The notes beneath the pieces are model-generated. The model was given only the letters and a program-made list of their open reading frames with translations, was not told the DNA's origin and did not search any database. DNA of 64,000 nt from Strobilurus pachycystidiatus (Eukaryota; Basidiomycota; Agaricomycetes; Agaricales; Physalacriaceae): contig JAHLMK010000002.1 in the NCBI GenBank assembly GCA_019915135.1, forward strand, positions 2,418,001 through 2,482,000. Reading direction: 5' to 3'. The translations under genes and the position numbers were made by a program. Shown in pieces: positions 47,495-59,484 of this stretch (the first letter of the stretch is position 1; every line of letters begins with the position of its first letter).

Positions 47495-48001
47495 CATTGC
47501 CTGGCGACGACGACGACTGTTCGTGTGCGCTTGTACAACTGAAAGAATCTCTCATCTATTGGCCACATTATCCGCATGGAGTCGTTTCCCAACGGGGCGA
47601 GCTCTTCACCCAAGTGGCCGTGCCTTGGCAGTCCGCTGCCTGTCCTCCGATAGTTCTTGTGGCGGGCGCAGGAAGAGATATCGAATCCTGGGACGGCAAG
47701 AGAACCTTGGGGGTTTCATGCTTCCCGACTCGACTCCCAACAACCGGACTAGGATGCGAATAGCATGACTTCACCATTCAAGAAATTCGAACATAGTTTG
47801 TCGCGAACACCTGAACACTAGGTCGGGTTCCTAGCGCGTTGCTGTCATGTTCTTCGAAGTGCGACAATTGTCAACGTCCAGCATTGTTCAAGTACCATCA
47901 GTCTACGCATCATACTTCCTTAGTACTGTAACGACAAGGAGATATTATCCTCGAAGGTCCTGTATGAAGTACACCAGCCTCCCCTACCCGCGATATCGAA
48001 C
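47495..48001. other. Intergenic between F-box gene and F-box relic
   Basis: 3' flank of the F-box gene. The frames at 47442-47768 have no domain. Confidence 0.4.
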
Positions 48002-48268
48002 TTGGTGCGCGCCTCGGATTGTCATCTGTCATCCTTAGTCCTCAAGAACTGCGACTTGTTGATCAGATCCATTCTCTGCGTCCTTCGACTTGTTCCTCAG
48101 TCGAAGCGTCTCGCGATCTCATTTCGCCCGTTTGTTGACGATGAAATTTTCCTGATACCTGTGGTGGATGATGCACTGGGCGATTTGATTCAGGCCATGG
48201 CCTGTAGCCAGCTGATTCCTTTTCTGGACAGCTTTTTCTTTGAATGTAGTAGGTGCCGCGAGTTGTAA
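48002..48268 (+). pseudogene. F-box/LRR C-terminal relic
   Basis: The frame gives HLSSLVLKNCDLL, ILCVLRLVPQSKRLAISFRP and FVDDEIFLIPVVDDALGDL, a run of LRR-like strands resembling the C-terminal half of F-box proteins in this fungal group. It has no F-box, no start context and stops at 48268. I read it as a fragment left by duplication and decay. Confidence 0.45.
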
Positions 48269-48477
48269 ATTTTAGTTAACGTATGCATGGTGGTAACGGG
48301 TCTGGTTACTGGTCGCTTCGGTCGACTCAACTAGTGTCTTGACCACCATTTGATCAGCGATTGAAGCTGAAGCGCTGACGTCGGACCGCTCGCGGCTTCC
48401 GTAGCAGCTCATACTTTTACATCGAATTACAAGTGACAGAAATAGGCGCGTACGATGGATATAGCAAGGAGTAGAGT
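48269..48477. other. Short intergenic gap
   Basis: Convergent ends of the relic and the methyltransferase gene. Nothing else visible. Confidence 0.4.
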
Positions 48478-49613
48478 TTACAGATCTTCGGCTTCAAGGC
48501 TATTCGAGGACTCAGCTCCGACGCCGTGAGAGGCCAAGAGCCCGCCCAAGGCTTCCTTCTGACGAGCCCACACATCCTTGCAGAGCTCGTTCAGCCGCGA
48601 AGAAAACCCAACAAGATCCTGGTCCGTCGCAATGAAATCCAGGTCGTGACTTTCAAACATGGGTCTCGCCCTGGAGTGTAAAGTCACCCACAGGCCCTTG
48701 AAATGATGCAGAAGCGTCTGCAGATGGGCGTGTCGTTCAATGCCCCCACCTACTCCCCGCGCAATGGCATAGAAGGTCCCCTTGTCGCGATGCATGTGAT
48801 AGGGTTTGAAGGCGACAAGAGAAGATCCGAGTAGGTCCAGCATGAACAGGATGCGCCTCGTGTAAGGCCTGTCTGCGTTGGAGAGCTTCATGACGACAGT
48901 GCTCCCCTCCTGCTTCGTGGTCGACAGTGCGATGATGATCTGAGACACGGCTAGAAGACCGCCGGCATCGAATTGGTTCCGCAACTGGTGGGCGTCAAGG
49001 AGGATGAGATCGTATTGGCGTAGAGTAAGCTCGGGGGGAAGTAACTGTGGAGCCATGTGTCCGGTCGCAATGAGGGGAGATGAAGGAGACGCTGGTTGTA
49101 TGATATCATGTCCCACCTGGAAGAGGGTGATATCAGAGAAGAAGACTGTGTAGCGCGGCGTCAAGGTATCTGGTATGAGGAAGGGATGTCCTCCTTGGTC
49201 GGGAGGAAGAGATACGCCGACACCGGTGCACACTTTGTTCTTCTTGAGGATGTAAGTGGAGAAACCGCCTGGGCAACATCTGTTGAACGGATGAGATGAG
49301 GCAGATGGTGAAAGAAACGACGAACCCGAGGTCCAGGAAACAGAATTGGCGTCCCACTTTGGGAAACGGTACGCAGTACTTGACATGGTCGTCAATCTCG
49401 CCCATGATCTTGATCATCTTCTTATACCACGTTTGACGAAGGTCATCGTTTGCGTTATCAGCCGTGTCTTGCTGAGCAGATAGATGAAGCCGGACTTTCT
49501 TGTCGCTGCGCGCCTATGAAATGTTCAGCCTCAAAAGAGATGTCGATCGTTATCGAACACAACGAAGATACCTTCTGCTGCAGTCTTCGGAGGTCTCGTA
49601 GCTCTGGATTCAT
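48478..49613 (-). CDS. FtsJ-like (RrmJ-fold) methyltransferase domain protein
   Basis: An SAM-dependent methyltransferase fold. Exon reading gives MNPELRDLRRLQQK, then ARSDKKVRLHL and FCFLDLG|CCPGGFSTYIL, the SAM motif split by an intron with a gttcgt donor. YDLILLDAH carries the second catalytic Asp position and VVMKLSNAD the Lys position of the K-D-K-E set. The gene ends SSNSLEAEDL at 48478. The family methylates 2'-O of ribose in RNA, but fungal members of this type are uncharacterised. The 5' end is uncertain: the ATG at 49613 may be internal, and an exon starting MAGDQFEGSTLSNPEV at 50106 could belong to it. Confidence 0.65.
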
Positions 49614-50533
49614 CGATGTGGTGATGCGTCAGCAATGGGTGTTTGCATGCATTAAGTATGAGCGATTGTCGATATCGCTAGTCAAGTGACGTGGTGCGAT
49701 AAGCGCTAGGAAACACGAAGAGGCTGCATGCCTTTTTCGAGAAGCTGCAGATGACCGCCGTTCTGCGGCACCATTCAGTTACAGCGTCTAGTGGGAGTTT
49801 GAGGGTCTATAGCTGTCAGCCTGTTGAGGGTGGGCATGAGATTTTGTTGTTTCATGGTGCGAGTGTATGTATCAAGGCGTTCGGTGCACGAGAGTCCCGA
49901 TGCTTCAGAGGTCGTGGAAGACAACAGTCGACCCGCATCATCCGAAAGAATCTTATTAGGGCGAGAAGTCTGCCGGCGAAAGCCGATATCTTACACCATG
50001 ACCGGAAAGAAACATAAGATGTTTGAAGCGTAGATGACTGCGTAAACGTAAACGCCAGAGACTTCGGGGTTGGAGAGAGTGCTGCCTTCAAATTGGTCGC
50101 CGGCCATGGTGGTGGAAACGAAGATCAATTGTACCCGTGGTAAACCTGAGATATTATATCACAATCTTCGAAGGTCCTGTATGGAGTATACTTGATACGA
50201 CTGCTGGATTTTACGACGAAGATGGTAACGAGCCCCCGTAGAGAACTGTACAATCGTGGCATTCTTCCATCCGGCTTTACGGTCGTAAAATATTCAGGAG
50301 TGGGACATTCACAACGACGCAAGCAAATGACCACAACTTGAATGGATGCTTTAAAGGCTCCATCGTCTACATTGAAGCCCGGCGTTAGTGTGAGAGAGAA
50401 ACCGTTGTCACTTTACATTTCGAAAATCCTCCATAAGATACGCACGATACATTTGTTTAGATCTCGTTAGATATTGTACACTTACGTCTAATTGTCCGCG
50501 TTCAGTTCTTCTCCTCGTCATAATCCATCCCAT
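49614..50533. other. Upstream region of the methyltransferase, possible 5' exons
   Basis: A minus-strand ATG at 50106 opens MAGDQFEGSTLSNPEVSG with a hydrophobic run and ends at a stop near 49990. Other short frames around 49800-49960 could be spliced exons. The splice sites did not let me join them with confidence. The 3' UTR of the phospholipase D gene occupies the right end. Confidence 0.3.
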
Positions 50534-53399
50534 CTAGATATAAATCGGCAGCGTAGGGTTCAAGCCCCTCCACTCAGGACCCTCCACGAAGCTCTTCTCG
50601 TCAATGAGGAAGTCCTACGAAAAAAGCGATCAGCAGCAGAAGACACAAACTAGAAAAACATCCTACAAGAGGGCACTCAACCAAGGCACCACGGACCTGC
50701 GACAGACGTTCCTTCGCCTTCGCCGCAGTGGTACCATCAACGAGGTGTCCCGTCTTCACCTTGGGCACATAGTTATCATACTCGTTCCAGTTACGCACGA
50801 GGTTCGTAGGGAGAGGCCTGAACAGCTCCGTGAACACCTCCCGGTTCTTCCGCGCGGTCTTGTTCCACAGGTCGTTCGTTTCTTCCGACAGAGGGTCCAA
50901 AACCGGTTCATCCTCGCCTGGTTGGGAAGGAGGGTTCGGTATGGGGGCAGGGCGCATGAAGTCGGTGGGGTGCTTGTGGAGGTGATAGGGGTCCTGCGGC
51001 GGGATAAGGCCGATGTGCTCGCGGTAGAGCTGCCTGCGGAGGGTGGCAGCGAAGCGGGACGCCATGTAGGCCTCTCCGTCCATGCGCGACTCGATCATGT
51101 CTGTGTCCTCGACGACCAACGCAATCTCAGAGTCTCCATCACCTTTCTGAGAGCGATCGTTGATGTTGGCTGAACCCATCTGACGAGAGGAGTTGGTGAT
51201 GATGAAGGTCAAAAGGTTGATAGAACTTACAATGACGCGGCGGTCGTCGACGATCATGAGCTTGGTGTGGATGTATAGAAGCTCACTAACGTAGGCGTTA
51301 GCTTCTTCCTGCTCTGTTCCGCACCATTCCTCAGATGTGAGACTGGTACTGTCTGCCAACATGTGTTGGACAACGTTGTCGGAAACATTGTCGTCCTCGG
51401 GAATGGCCTCGCTAGCACGCTCCCATCGGTTAATGAGGTCCTTTGCTTCCTCACTCGTCTCCGGGATTTTGACAGTCTCCGTAGTCTCCTTCTTCTTCTT
51501 GTCACTGGTCTGGACGAGCCCTGTACCCTCATTCGAGGACAGGGCGATGGTGACTTCGGTCTGGCCTTGAGCTCCGACACCGACCCATTCGCGAGCAAGA
51601 GCGACTTGGGCTTGGTTGAACTTGACACCAGAGAATGACTCCATCTTCTTAATGTAAGAGTCGGCAGAGTTGATTCGATCGTACGCTCGTAAATGATAGA
51701 ATCGGATGTAATCGAGCCTAGGATCGTCAGCCACTAGCCACTGAAAGATGGTGAAATAGCTCACGGCTCGATCCCTTCCCGCCTGAGGCACTCGTAGATG
51801 CTATCACCACCGCGATTTATAGTTCGATATTGTCCAGCCATGATGATCTTGAGGGCAGATTCGTCTTTGACGTTACCAGAAAAGCCTGGAACCTCGGGAA
51901 TGACGATTACGACCTTGAACTTTGTCGAAGCTCTGTGGGCTTGGACAATCCGGTTGACGAGAGCCTTCGCGATAAGGTTGCTGACCGCGCCACCCTCTTT
52001 CGTAGCGCTGATGAAGAACTGGTTCTCGATGTAGATGAAGTGGTTAGCCTCGTTAATGAGCTGAATGTCTGTTGATCGGTCAGCGCGCTGTAACGTGTCG
52101 AATATGATTGCAGTGAACATACAAGCATTTTGGATCGAGTGTTCAGTGAGAACACCGTGACTCCAGTCGGAAACACTGCGACAGACTTGCACTCTACAGG
52201 AGGCAGGTGAAGGGCGTCTGTAGCCGTCCACATGCTCCGGATCGTCCTCTGGCTCCGCGCGGTACAAGTTATGCCAACGATCCTTGTACTTGCGACCTAC
52301 TTGAGCCCACTGCTCACGGTGCGGGTGTTGGGCAACCGCCTCGTTCGGCGCAGACTCGACATCATGTGGCAAAGACAGCCAGTCAACGTGTCTGAGAATG
52401 TGAGATGACTGAAGAACGGCCAAATATAAGCACTCACTCATCGTCGCGATACTTGCGCTTCTTGATCTCATTCCACCGTTCCACGAAGTGCTGGACGATA
52501 TCAAGCACGACAGGACCGGACAATGTCATATGAACATCGTGCCACGGCATACGCGCGCTGTCAAGCCTGTTTAGCGTGTTGCTCGCAAAGTCCTTGACCT
52601 CCTTGAAGTCCATGATACGCGCATTGTTGTAGTCCTGACCCGCAAAGAGAGTCTTTGAGAAGTGCATCGGGTGCACATCGGCAAGAGGATGGTTGTGGGT
52701 ATCCCAACGACCGAAGCACAGATCCAGACCACCGATACAGGCGAAGTGGTTGTCAACGACAACAACCTTCTCGTGGTGAGACCAGAACTGGACCGAGTCC
52801 TTGGACCCAATATGATCGGGGTGGCGCAGACAAGTGATGTTCGGATGGAGGGCCTCCAGAACGTGCTTCGTGTGGGCGGAGCTCATAGACATGGTCTGGG
52901 TGACCTCCTTGTAGACGACAACATAGACCTTGACGCCCTGCTCCGCCTTGCGCTTGAGCACGCGATCGAGGCGGTATTCGAGGTGGTCAGCGGGCGGCCT
53001 GCGCAGGAAGAGCTCGGGGGTGAGCCACCAGTCAAGGATGAAGATGTTCTCCTTGGCGCCGTCCAGCATCTCGGAGAGCGCCCACATGTAGTCGTGGCCG
53101 TCGACGTGCCTGGGGCGGAATGAGATCGATAAGTCGAATGCAGGCGCAGCAAGTACGATACCATTTCACAAAGTTGTCCGTGCGCTCCGATGCAAAGGAG
53201 GTGAAGCGATGGCTGTCGCGGATGGCCTGGCGAATCTCGTCGGCCTCCTTCTCTTCTGGATCGTCGTGGCGCCTATCAGGCCTGACGATGCCTTTTATCA
53301 TCGGTCGTGATGAACAGGCATCCTGCAGCGCGAGGGCGGGGGCCGCTCACCAATGATTTCGTTGCGGGCGTGGCCATAGACCTTCTTGAATATGCTCAT
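50534..53399 (-). CDS. Phospholipase D (PLD1 type without PX/PH domains)
   Basis: Hydrolyses phosphatidylcholine to phosphatidic acid and choline, on membranes. Starts MSIFKKVYGHARNEIIG at 53399; exons are joined by about eight short introns. The first catalytic motif is HHEKVVVVDNHFACIGGLD (HxKxxxxD); the second is YIHTKLMIVDDRRVIVSSINL with N-x-x-x-R following (ANINDRS). IYIENQFFIS and ERWNEIKKRKY are the conserved blocks between them. The C-terminus is EGPEWRGLNPTLPIYI, stopping at 50534. Length is about 850 residues. The N-terminus goes straight into the catalytic region with no PX or PH domain, as in several basidiomycete PLDs. It is a conserved gene outside the metabolic cluster. Confidence 0.9.
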
Positions 53400-54385
53400 G
53401 TCGTGGCAGTCGTCGCAGAGTAGAGGTAGATGATGTGGTAGGAAGGGAAGAGTAGCCTGTTCGGCCCAGGCTTGGCAGCGGTGTCTAGGATCATTCCATC
53501 AAGGGTCCACCCCCACTTGGGCTTGGTATCTATCGTTATGCGTCATTGTTCGTTCCTTTTAGCCTAAATCCAGAGGAGTTGAACGGCGAGGGCGGGGTGC
53601 AGCTGGTAGAAAGGCGCTCGACGCGAAAGGATTGTATTCGGTCTTGACCTGAGTATTTCTTCCAAGTCACTCTAATCCTCAGCACTCGCCAGCGTTCGGC
53701 GCCACAGGAAGTAATAATAAGCCGTTTCCTCGTCGGACTCGCGAAGCTCGGAAGGAGAGTCAAGTATGAAGAGACACCTTCCCGTTGCGTGGATAAGCAG
53801 GTCAAGTGTTTTGTGGGCTAAAAGTAGTAGTAGTACAATTTTTCTTTTTGTAAGTCCGCGGATATTACTGATGAAAAAAGCTAACAACAAAGCAAAAAGT
53901 CAACAAGCAATAAGTACAGTGCATGGTACAAGTATAACACCACATTATAAGGAGTAGTAATGAAGTTATGTCTAAGGTACAAGTGTTCGTGTGAAGGTAA
54001 TGTCCCGTGAGATGTATGTATGCCAGATAACATGCGAAGCAAGGTCCGAGATATAAATCGTCATGACGTGCGTGAACGATCATAGTGCTGTGCGTAGAGA
54101 ATCCGGGACCTGCCAAATCTTGTAAAGAAAGTGAAAAGTTCGAGGGTTCGGAAGTAAGTGAAGAAAGAATGTCAAAGGTCCGAGAATAAGGAATGATAAA
54201 TGTCCGAAAAGGTTGTCCATACAATGGCTAGAAATGTCCGAAAGGTTGTCCATCCAATGGTCAAAAATTGTCCGAGGAAATGAGGAAGATAGTCCGCAAG
54301 AAATACAAAGGTAGTGTCCGCAGGTCTGAAGAAATGTCCGTCTAGGCAAAGAAAATCTAGACCTCGAGTCTTGCTTTCAGTTTTG
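53400..54385. other. Intergenic with dispersed GTCCG motifs
   Basis: Promoter of phospholipase D at the left. From 54040 to 54345 the motif GTCCG or TCCGA recurs about ten times, including a 34 bp direct duplication (54198-54263). No gene is supported; the frame at 53672-53890 has no domain. Confidence 0.5.
54198..54263. repeat. 34 bp direct duplication in a GTCCG-rich stretch
   Basis: ATGTCCGAAAAGGTTGTCCA is followed 34 bases later by ATGTCCGAAAGGTTGTCCAT, and both units continue with CAATGG. They differ by one deletion and one substitution. Confidence 0.7.
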
Positions 54386-56558
54386 ATATGGGTAGCCCTG
54401 CGTCTGTTATCAGCACTACCACACCACAAGGGAAATCGAGTTATGACCCTACCCAGGATGGGGAAGCGAGAGTGAAAGTTCGTCATGCCGATGAGTAGCG
54501 TCGTCAAATTCGTACGGAGCTCGGTAGCGTCGACTGCAGCCCAGGCCGACTCAATCGCATCAAGTTGTCGGACAAGGACCTCGGCGACGGTGGTCCAACA
54601 TGTCTACGAAAAGGAGGGTCGGATCAAACATGTATCACCAGCAAAGGAAACCTTACACCAAGTATTGGATCCAACATGCCAAAGTCCGCGGGAGAGAGGG
54701 TCTTGACGATGGAGAGACATTGATTAGCGGCCTGCACGCATTTATCGTAGAGATGTGAAGTGACGTCTTGAGCAAATCTTTGGAAGAGGATAATCGTCGC
54801 CGTGTGTGCCAGGGTGTGCACCGCGATAAGCATCTGCCGTTCTTCGTGTAAGGCGCTGTCCAGTTGGTGCACTGGCGTAAGGGTAGAGAGAAACGATGAA
54901 ATGGTCATCCCCAGAACCTGCATGCGATCGTGTGTCCCAGAAGGCGTCTTGATGTCTGCAGAGAACGCTTGGTTTTTCACAAACGTGCCGATGGACAATC
55001 ATCATACCTGAATCCCATGACCTCGCGAGCATGTCGGCATGCGCAAACAGTGTTGAAGCCTTCGCACGCAAAGTCTGGATAGAGTAGCCACCAGAGGATA
55101 CATCGCCGTTGATGAATGCATCCAAAGTCCGAAATGTGGGACTGGGATCGACGTAGCCCTGCAAGTGCATCAGCCAGCGAATAGTGCGGAGCAGTGCGAG
55201 ATGCTTACAGAATCGTACTCCGCGATGTCCTGTGGCCAAGGGCAATTGACCGGACTATACGCACTAGACCCGTCCGCGATCACGGAGGGCTTGCGTAGAA
55301 CAACAGACCAACACCGGTCGAGATTGTATACTTGCCAAAACGCCAGGACCCGTTCCCCTCGCCTCCAATCACTCTTCTGAGGTTTCAGGTCGAAGGTCTC
55401 GGTGGAGTCAGGCATCCAGCCCGAGTGCTCCTGGGGCACGTCCATATGCAACCCGGCCTGCACGGCGAGAGCAGCAGCGGCACTCGAGTGGTAGCTCCCC
55501 TCTAGCAGACGTCCACTCGCCAGGAAGTACACAGACAACAGACACGAAGCCTGTATCACGTCCAACACCTTGTCAGCCATACGAAGACCTTGCTGTTGTG
55601 CTTCTAGTGCCTGTGCAAGATAATACTCTTCGTGCTCGCATAGCGGCTCCGGTCGCGAGACAAAACATGCCCATAGGTAGATCGCGTTCATGAGTGCCGG
55701 ATGACGCTGCTTGTCCAGGGGAAGGTTTAAGCTATCCCTCAGGTGGCCGATGTGAAGCTCAAGGCCGCACTGGTGTCTATGTGGCGCAAAGATGTTCAAG
55801 CTAGAAAAACGAATCATCAGACCCAGCGTAAAAAAGACAAAGATCACAAACTTACAGCACGGGAGCGAGATCAAACGGAGCTGGAATCTGTGGTTCTTCG
55901 TAAAATATCTCGGAGGAAAACGGCGAATTGGATGTCTGTCAATATTAATGAGCATCAGGATCATGCGGATAGAAGGGAACACACGACCTGTGGCAGGTTG
56001 ATCCAGGAGCTCGTCGGACTGGTTGTGTCTGGGCCTGGTCGTTAGCTTGGAGTCGACGGGTGACAAGCAGAGTTTTACCCGGACGAAACGGCGAATGCGA
56101 CGCCGAATACGTAGCGCTTCCAGGCGACCCTAGTGAAGAGGAGGAGGACTCGGAATGGTGGAAGGTGTGAGGATCATGGAGGGTGATAGCTGGCGATACG
56201 TATTCAGGATCCTCGAGCTCGCGTATGCGGTTCTCAAGACGGGCGATAGTCTCCTTGAGGATCTGGGTGCGCGTCTTGCCTTTGCCATCATCATACTCAC
56301 AGCCGTCGCCCTTCTTGGCCCGTACGCATTGCTGGCAAGCTGGTTTGGTACCATCGCACCTCTGAAGGCGAACGGAGTTAGTTCATCGATGCGTGGTATA
56401 ATGCGGCCATAAGTCACCATTTTCCGCTTCCTGTATTAAGATTAGCATCGAGCTGTGCGCGGATAAGGTGAGGAGGATACGGACCTGCATCGCAGACACG
56501 CCTTGCCGCGTTGTAGGGTGTTCTGGGAACTGCTGGCAGATTCTGTTTTGTGCGCCAT
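54386..56558 (-). CDS. Zn2Cys6 fungal transcription factor
   Basis: The ATG at 56558 gives MAHKTESASSSQNTLQRG, then the binuclear zinc cluster: C-L-R-C-R-S|R, C-D-G, PACQQC and GCEYD, six cysteines in the order C-x2-C-x6-C and C-x2-C pattern, with an intron inside. ILKETIARLENRIRELEDP is the dimerisation coil. A Ser-rich linker leads to the middle-homology domain: LNIFAPHRHQCGLEL, HPALMNAIYLWACFVS, VIQASCLLSVYFLASGR and VQAGLHMDVP. W-Q-V-Y-N-L-D-R-C-W follows. Later exons end in MTNFHSRFPILG near 54386; the exact stop is unsure because of a possible last intron. It is a nuclear regulator. It is about 19 kb from the terpenoid cluster, so a link is speculative. Confidence 0.8.
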
Positions 56559-59484
56559 TAAAAAAAGAATAACGCGGGATCGATCCGCAAGGAGAGGAAT
56601 GGCCGGTTCCAGAAAGAGACCGTGAATGTGGGTGGCCGAAAGCACGAAGAACGAAAGGAAGGAGGAAAGAACGAGACCAGAGAAGAGACAGGTCTGCGCG
56701 AGAAATTCAGCTGTGAAGCATGAAGTGCGAAGGCGGTGGCGTGGCAGAACAACAAGGCGAAGACCCTCGTATGGGACACGAGCCGCGTTAATAAAAGGAA
56801 CATCAATATGTTTTGGTCCTGCACAGCCGAGCGCAAGCACGGGGTGCACGTCTCAGGGCCACGGCCGATCGCGATCGGATCTGAGCCCATTTCAACTGTC
56901 GGCACAAGGGTCGGTAAGCTTCGGTAGGTGACTCAGCCCAGTGTGTAAGATCCTGGCCTCTATTGTTGACCTGCCCTTTTCCACCGCCACACACGCTCCT
57001 GTCTCTCTCCACCGCTCCACGGCCGCGGACACTCGCCTCGTCTATTTCCTGCCTTTATCCTGCCTGGCCTGTCAGTTTTTACCGTGCCCTGCGTTGGGTA
57101 AAACACTTGTTCTCAGAGCGGTCTGTTTATGCCGATGCCATCTCTTTTCCCCGGGCGATTTTGGCTCAGCGGACCGGTGTCGTTTCAAAATCATCGCTTC
57201 GCCGTTCGTCCAGAAGGGAGGTAGTCACGCCAGTCTAGGTTCGAACCGCACAGTTCCATGCCTCCTGCCTCCACGCGGATCGCATCCGCTAGCCCTGGTT
57301 GCCTTCTCTGGATCTACTCACTCTGATCCCCGGTGGTGTTCAAGCATCTCCCAGACTCCCGGATGTACGCTTTCTTTTTTTTTTTTCAAAGCTGCGTGCA
57401 AACCTCTTCCGCTCGGAGGCGCAGACGCGCCACGACGCGAGAAAACACTACCAGAACCTGGGCTTGTAATTATGCGCTCCCTCCACTTACACGCGTCGCG
57501 ACATGAAACAAGCTGCTCGTGATCCGCCACATTTCCTCCCTTGAACCAACCTTGAACCGTCTCCTTCGGCCTAGTCTCGTTCCCATCCGTTCTGGCTCAC
57601 TTCGGCCGATCGGAATGTACGGACCGTGCCACGTTTTTCGGATTTAAGTTTTCAGAGCAGAGGGTTCGCCAGAACGTCTGGGGCACTTCGTATAGCAAAC
57701 CATGGGTCCCCTCTTTTTCAAATTCAGTCACTCGTTACACCCGCCCGCCTCCCGCCCTCTGTACATTTCCTTGTCAAGTACTAGTCCCACATAGCCTGTA
57801 TCTTTGATTTTAGTGTCCCTACTAGACAAACATTCAAATAACATTCACAAGACACATTTTCGCACAAACAGCAGCGTCTGTAGCTTGAAAACTCAATTTT
57901 AATGGTCACCACTGTATACTGCTGCTGCATGGACCATCCAGTGACACTGTCAGTTGGTATTCACAGTTTCAACTCCTTTTCATGTTGTGTACAAAATTGA
58001 CCGGTAATCTCGAATGTCTGGCTCCCATTTTGAAGATCATCATTGATTTGACTGGGCGGGAGAGAGCGGTCGTGGACATATCAGGCAATGCGGACCGGCG
58101 GGTATCTTGATCAAAGCACGCCATTATGTGACGGTGTGACGGACCCATGGTTTTCTATACGAAATGCCCCAGACGTTCTGGAGAGATTCCCTGCTCCCGT
58201 GCCTCAATGGTCAAAAACGTGGTTCGGTCCGAATCTCCGAGTATCACGAGGAGGGGGCAGGGATCTCTCCAGAACGGATGGGTACGAGACTACCTTCGGC
58301 CTATGTCGACGTCAAACCCGAACGGTTAAACTGTGGTCAACATCCGTCTTCCGCTCTAGCCTCTCGGGTCAAGACTCAGCGACGCCTATTCCCCTACGCC
58401 GGTACTCTCACAGCAGAGCACATGCCTCTCAAGTCGCGCGCCTTCTTTAGACTTTTGCTGCGTTTTTCAATGCATAGCTGCGTCGATAGCACCCCCTTCA
58501 GCTGCACTATATAGACTCTAACCCGTAAGGCATGCCGGTGACTCATGTTACTACGTGTCCAGCATGGCTTTTGTCGTCCCGTTGAATATAACTCACCTTT
58601 TGCTTCCGAGTTGATGATGGATGATGATTGTCATTGATTGGCGTTGCTTCTCAATTATGACTTTCTGGCTGCGCTTTGTCTCAACGCCAAGTCACCGAGG
58701 TCCGAGGCGTACCGAACCTTGGGCTGGGAAGTATTGGCATTGCGCAGCTGTCTGAAGTCGGCTGCCTCGGAACCGCCTGGTGTGGGGAACAAATAACCTC
58801 ACTGACGATCCGGCCAGACTGACGGGACGGTCTGAAGTGACGAGCCGTTCCTGGTGTTCAAGAGATAACTTATGTACACAGTTGGGGTTTTCTTGTCGGA
58901 ATTCTGCAGATCGCGGTACCGGTATGTATGTTCATTAGTCGTGCACGTACAGCCTTCAGGTCTCAAATGTATAAAACTCCCGCGTGTCGGTGGGAGAACC
59001 GTGTGCAACACTGGGCAATGAACCTAGCTCTACCGCTTTTCAAAAACTCCATTGAGCCAATCCGCAGGATACACGACGGACACAACATGCATATGTATCT
59101 TGTCATATAACGATCCTTCTGGATCAAGGCATGAATTTCTCTCTGAAACAAGATGTGGAGCGGACATTAGTGTTCTCTAACCCGAAGGACAAGGGACATT
59201 AGCCAGCAACGAGAGTCTCGCAGATGATCAGTTGATGCATTACATATTACAGTGCACTGCGTACACAAAAGAGACCTTGGAGGCCGCGTAGAAGAGCTCT
59301 TCAAGCAGAGAAATGGCGTAGTATACATAGACGAATGTGATGCTAACCTCCAGGACAAACTAGGATATGTATGGTATGGGCTACAATACGAACATGAAAT
59401 GAGCACGAGGTGATTCCAAAGGCGATGCACAATAACACTCACAGATAGAGTACTTGATATATGATGAAATAATCAAAGAAGATG
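56559..59484. other. 2.9 kb gene-poor stretch with an imperfect inverted repeat
   Basis: Upstream region of the transcription factor at left and 3' flank of the Afi1-like gene at right. A 193-residue plus frame (56941-57522) has an unlikely composition and no domain. The arms 57572-57710 and 58141-58292 form an inverted repeat, listed separately. Homopolymer T12 occurs at about 57374. Otherwise I see no gene. Confidence 0.5.
57572..58292. repeat. Imperfect inverted repeat, arms ~140-150 bp, 430 bp spacer
   Basis: Arm 1 (57572-57710) read on the minus strand matches arm 2 (58141-58292). Shared blocks are GGACCCATGGTTT-CTATACGAA, TGCCCCAGACGTTCTGG, AAAAACGTGG-TCGGTCCG and CCAGAACGGATGGG-ACGAGACTA. 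Homology fades on both sides. No coding frame or target-site duplication was evident. Confidence 0.75.

Noticed and set aside
50604..51173. 189-residue plus-strand frame
   Set aside because: Antisense shadow of phospholipase D exons.
56941..57522. 193-residue plus frame
   Set aside because: No domain, unusual Cys/Ser/Pro composition, partly overlapping T-rich sequence; probably chance in a GC-rich noncoding stretch.
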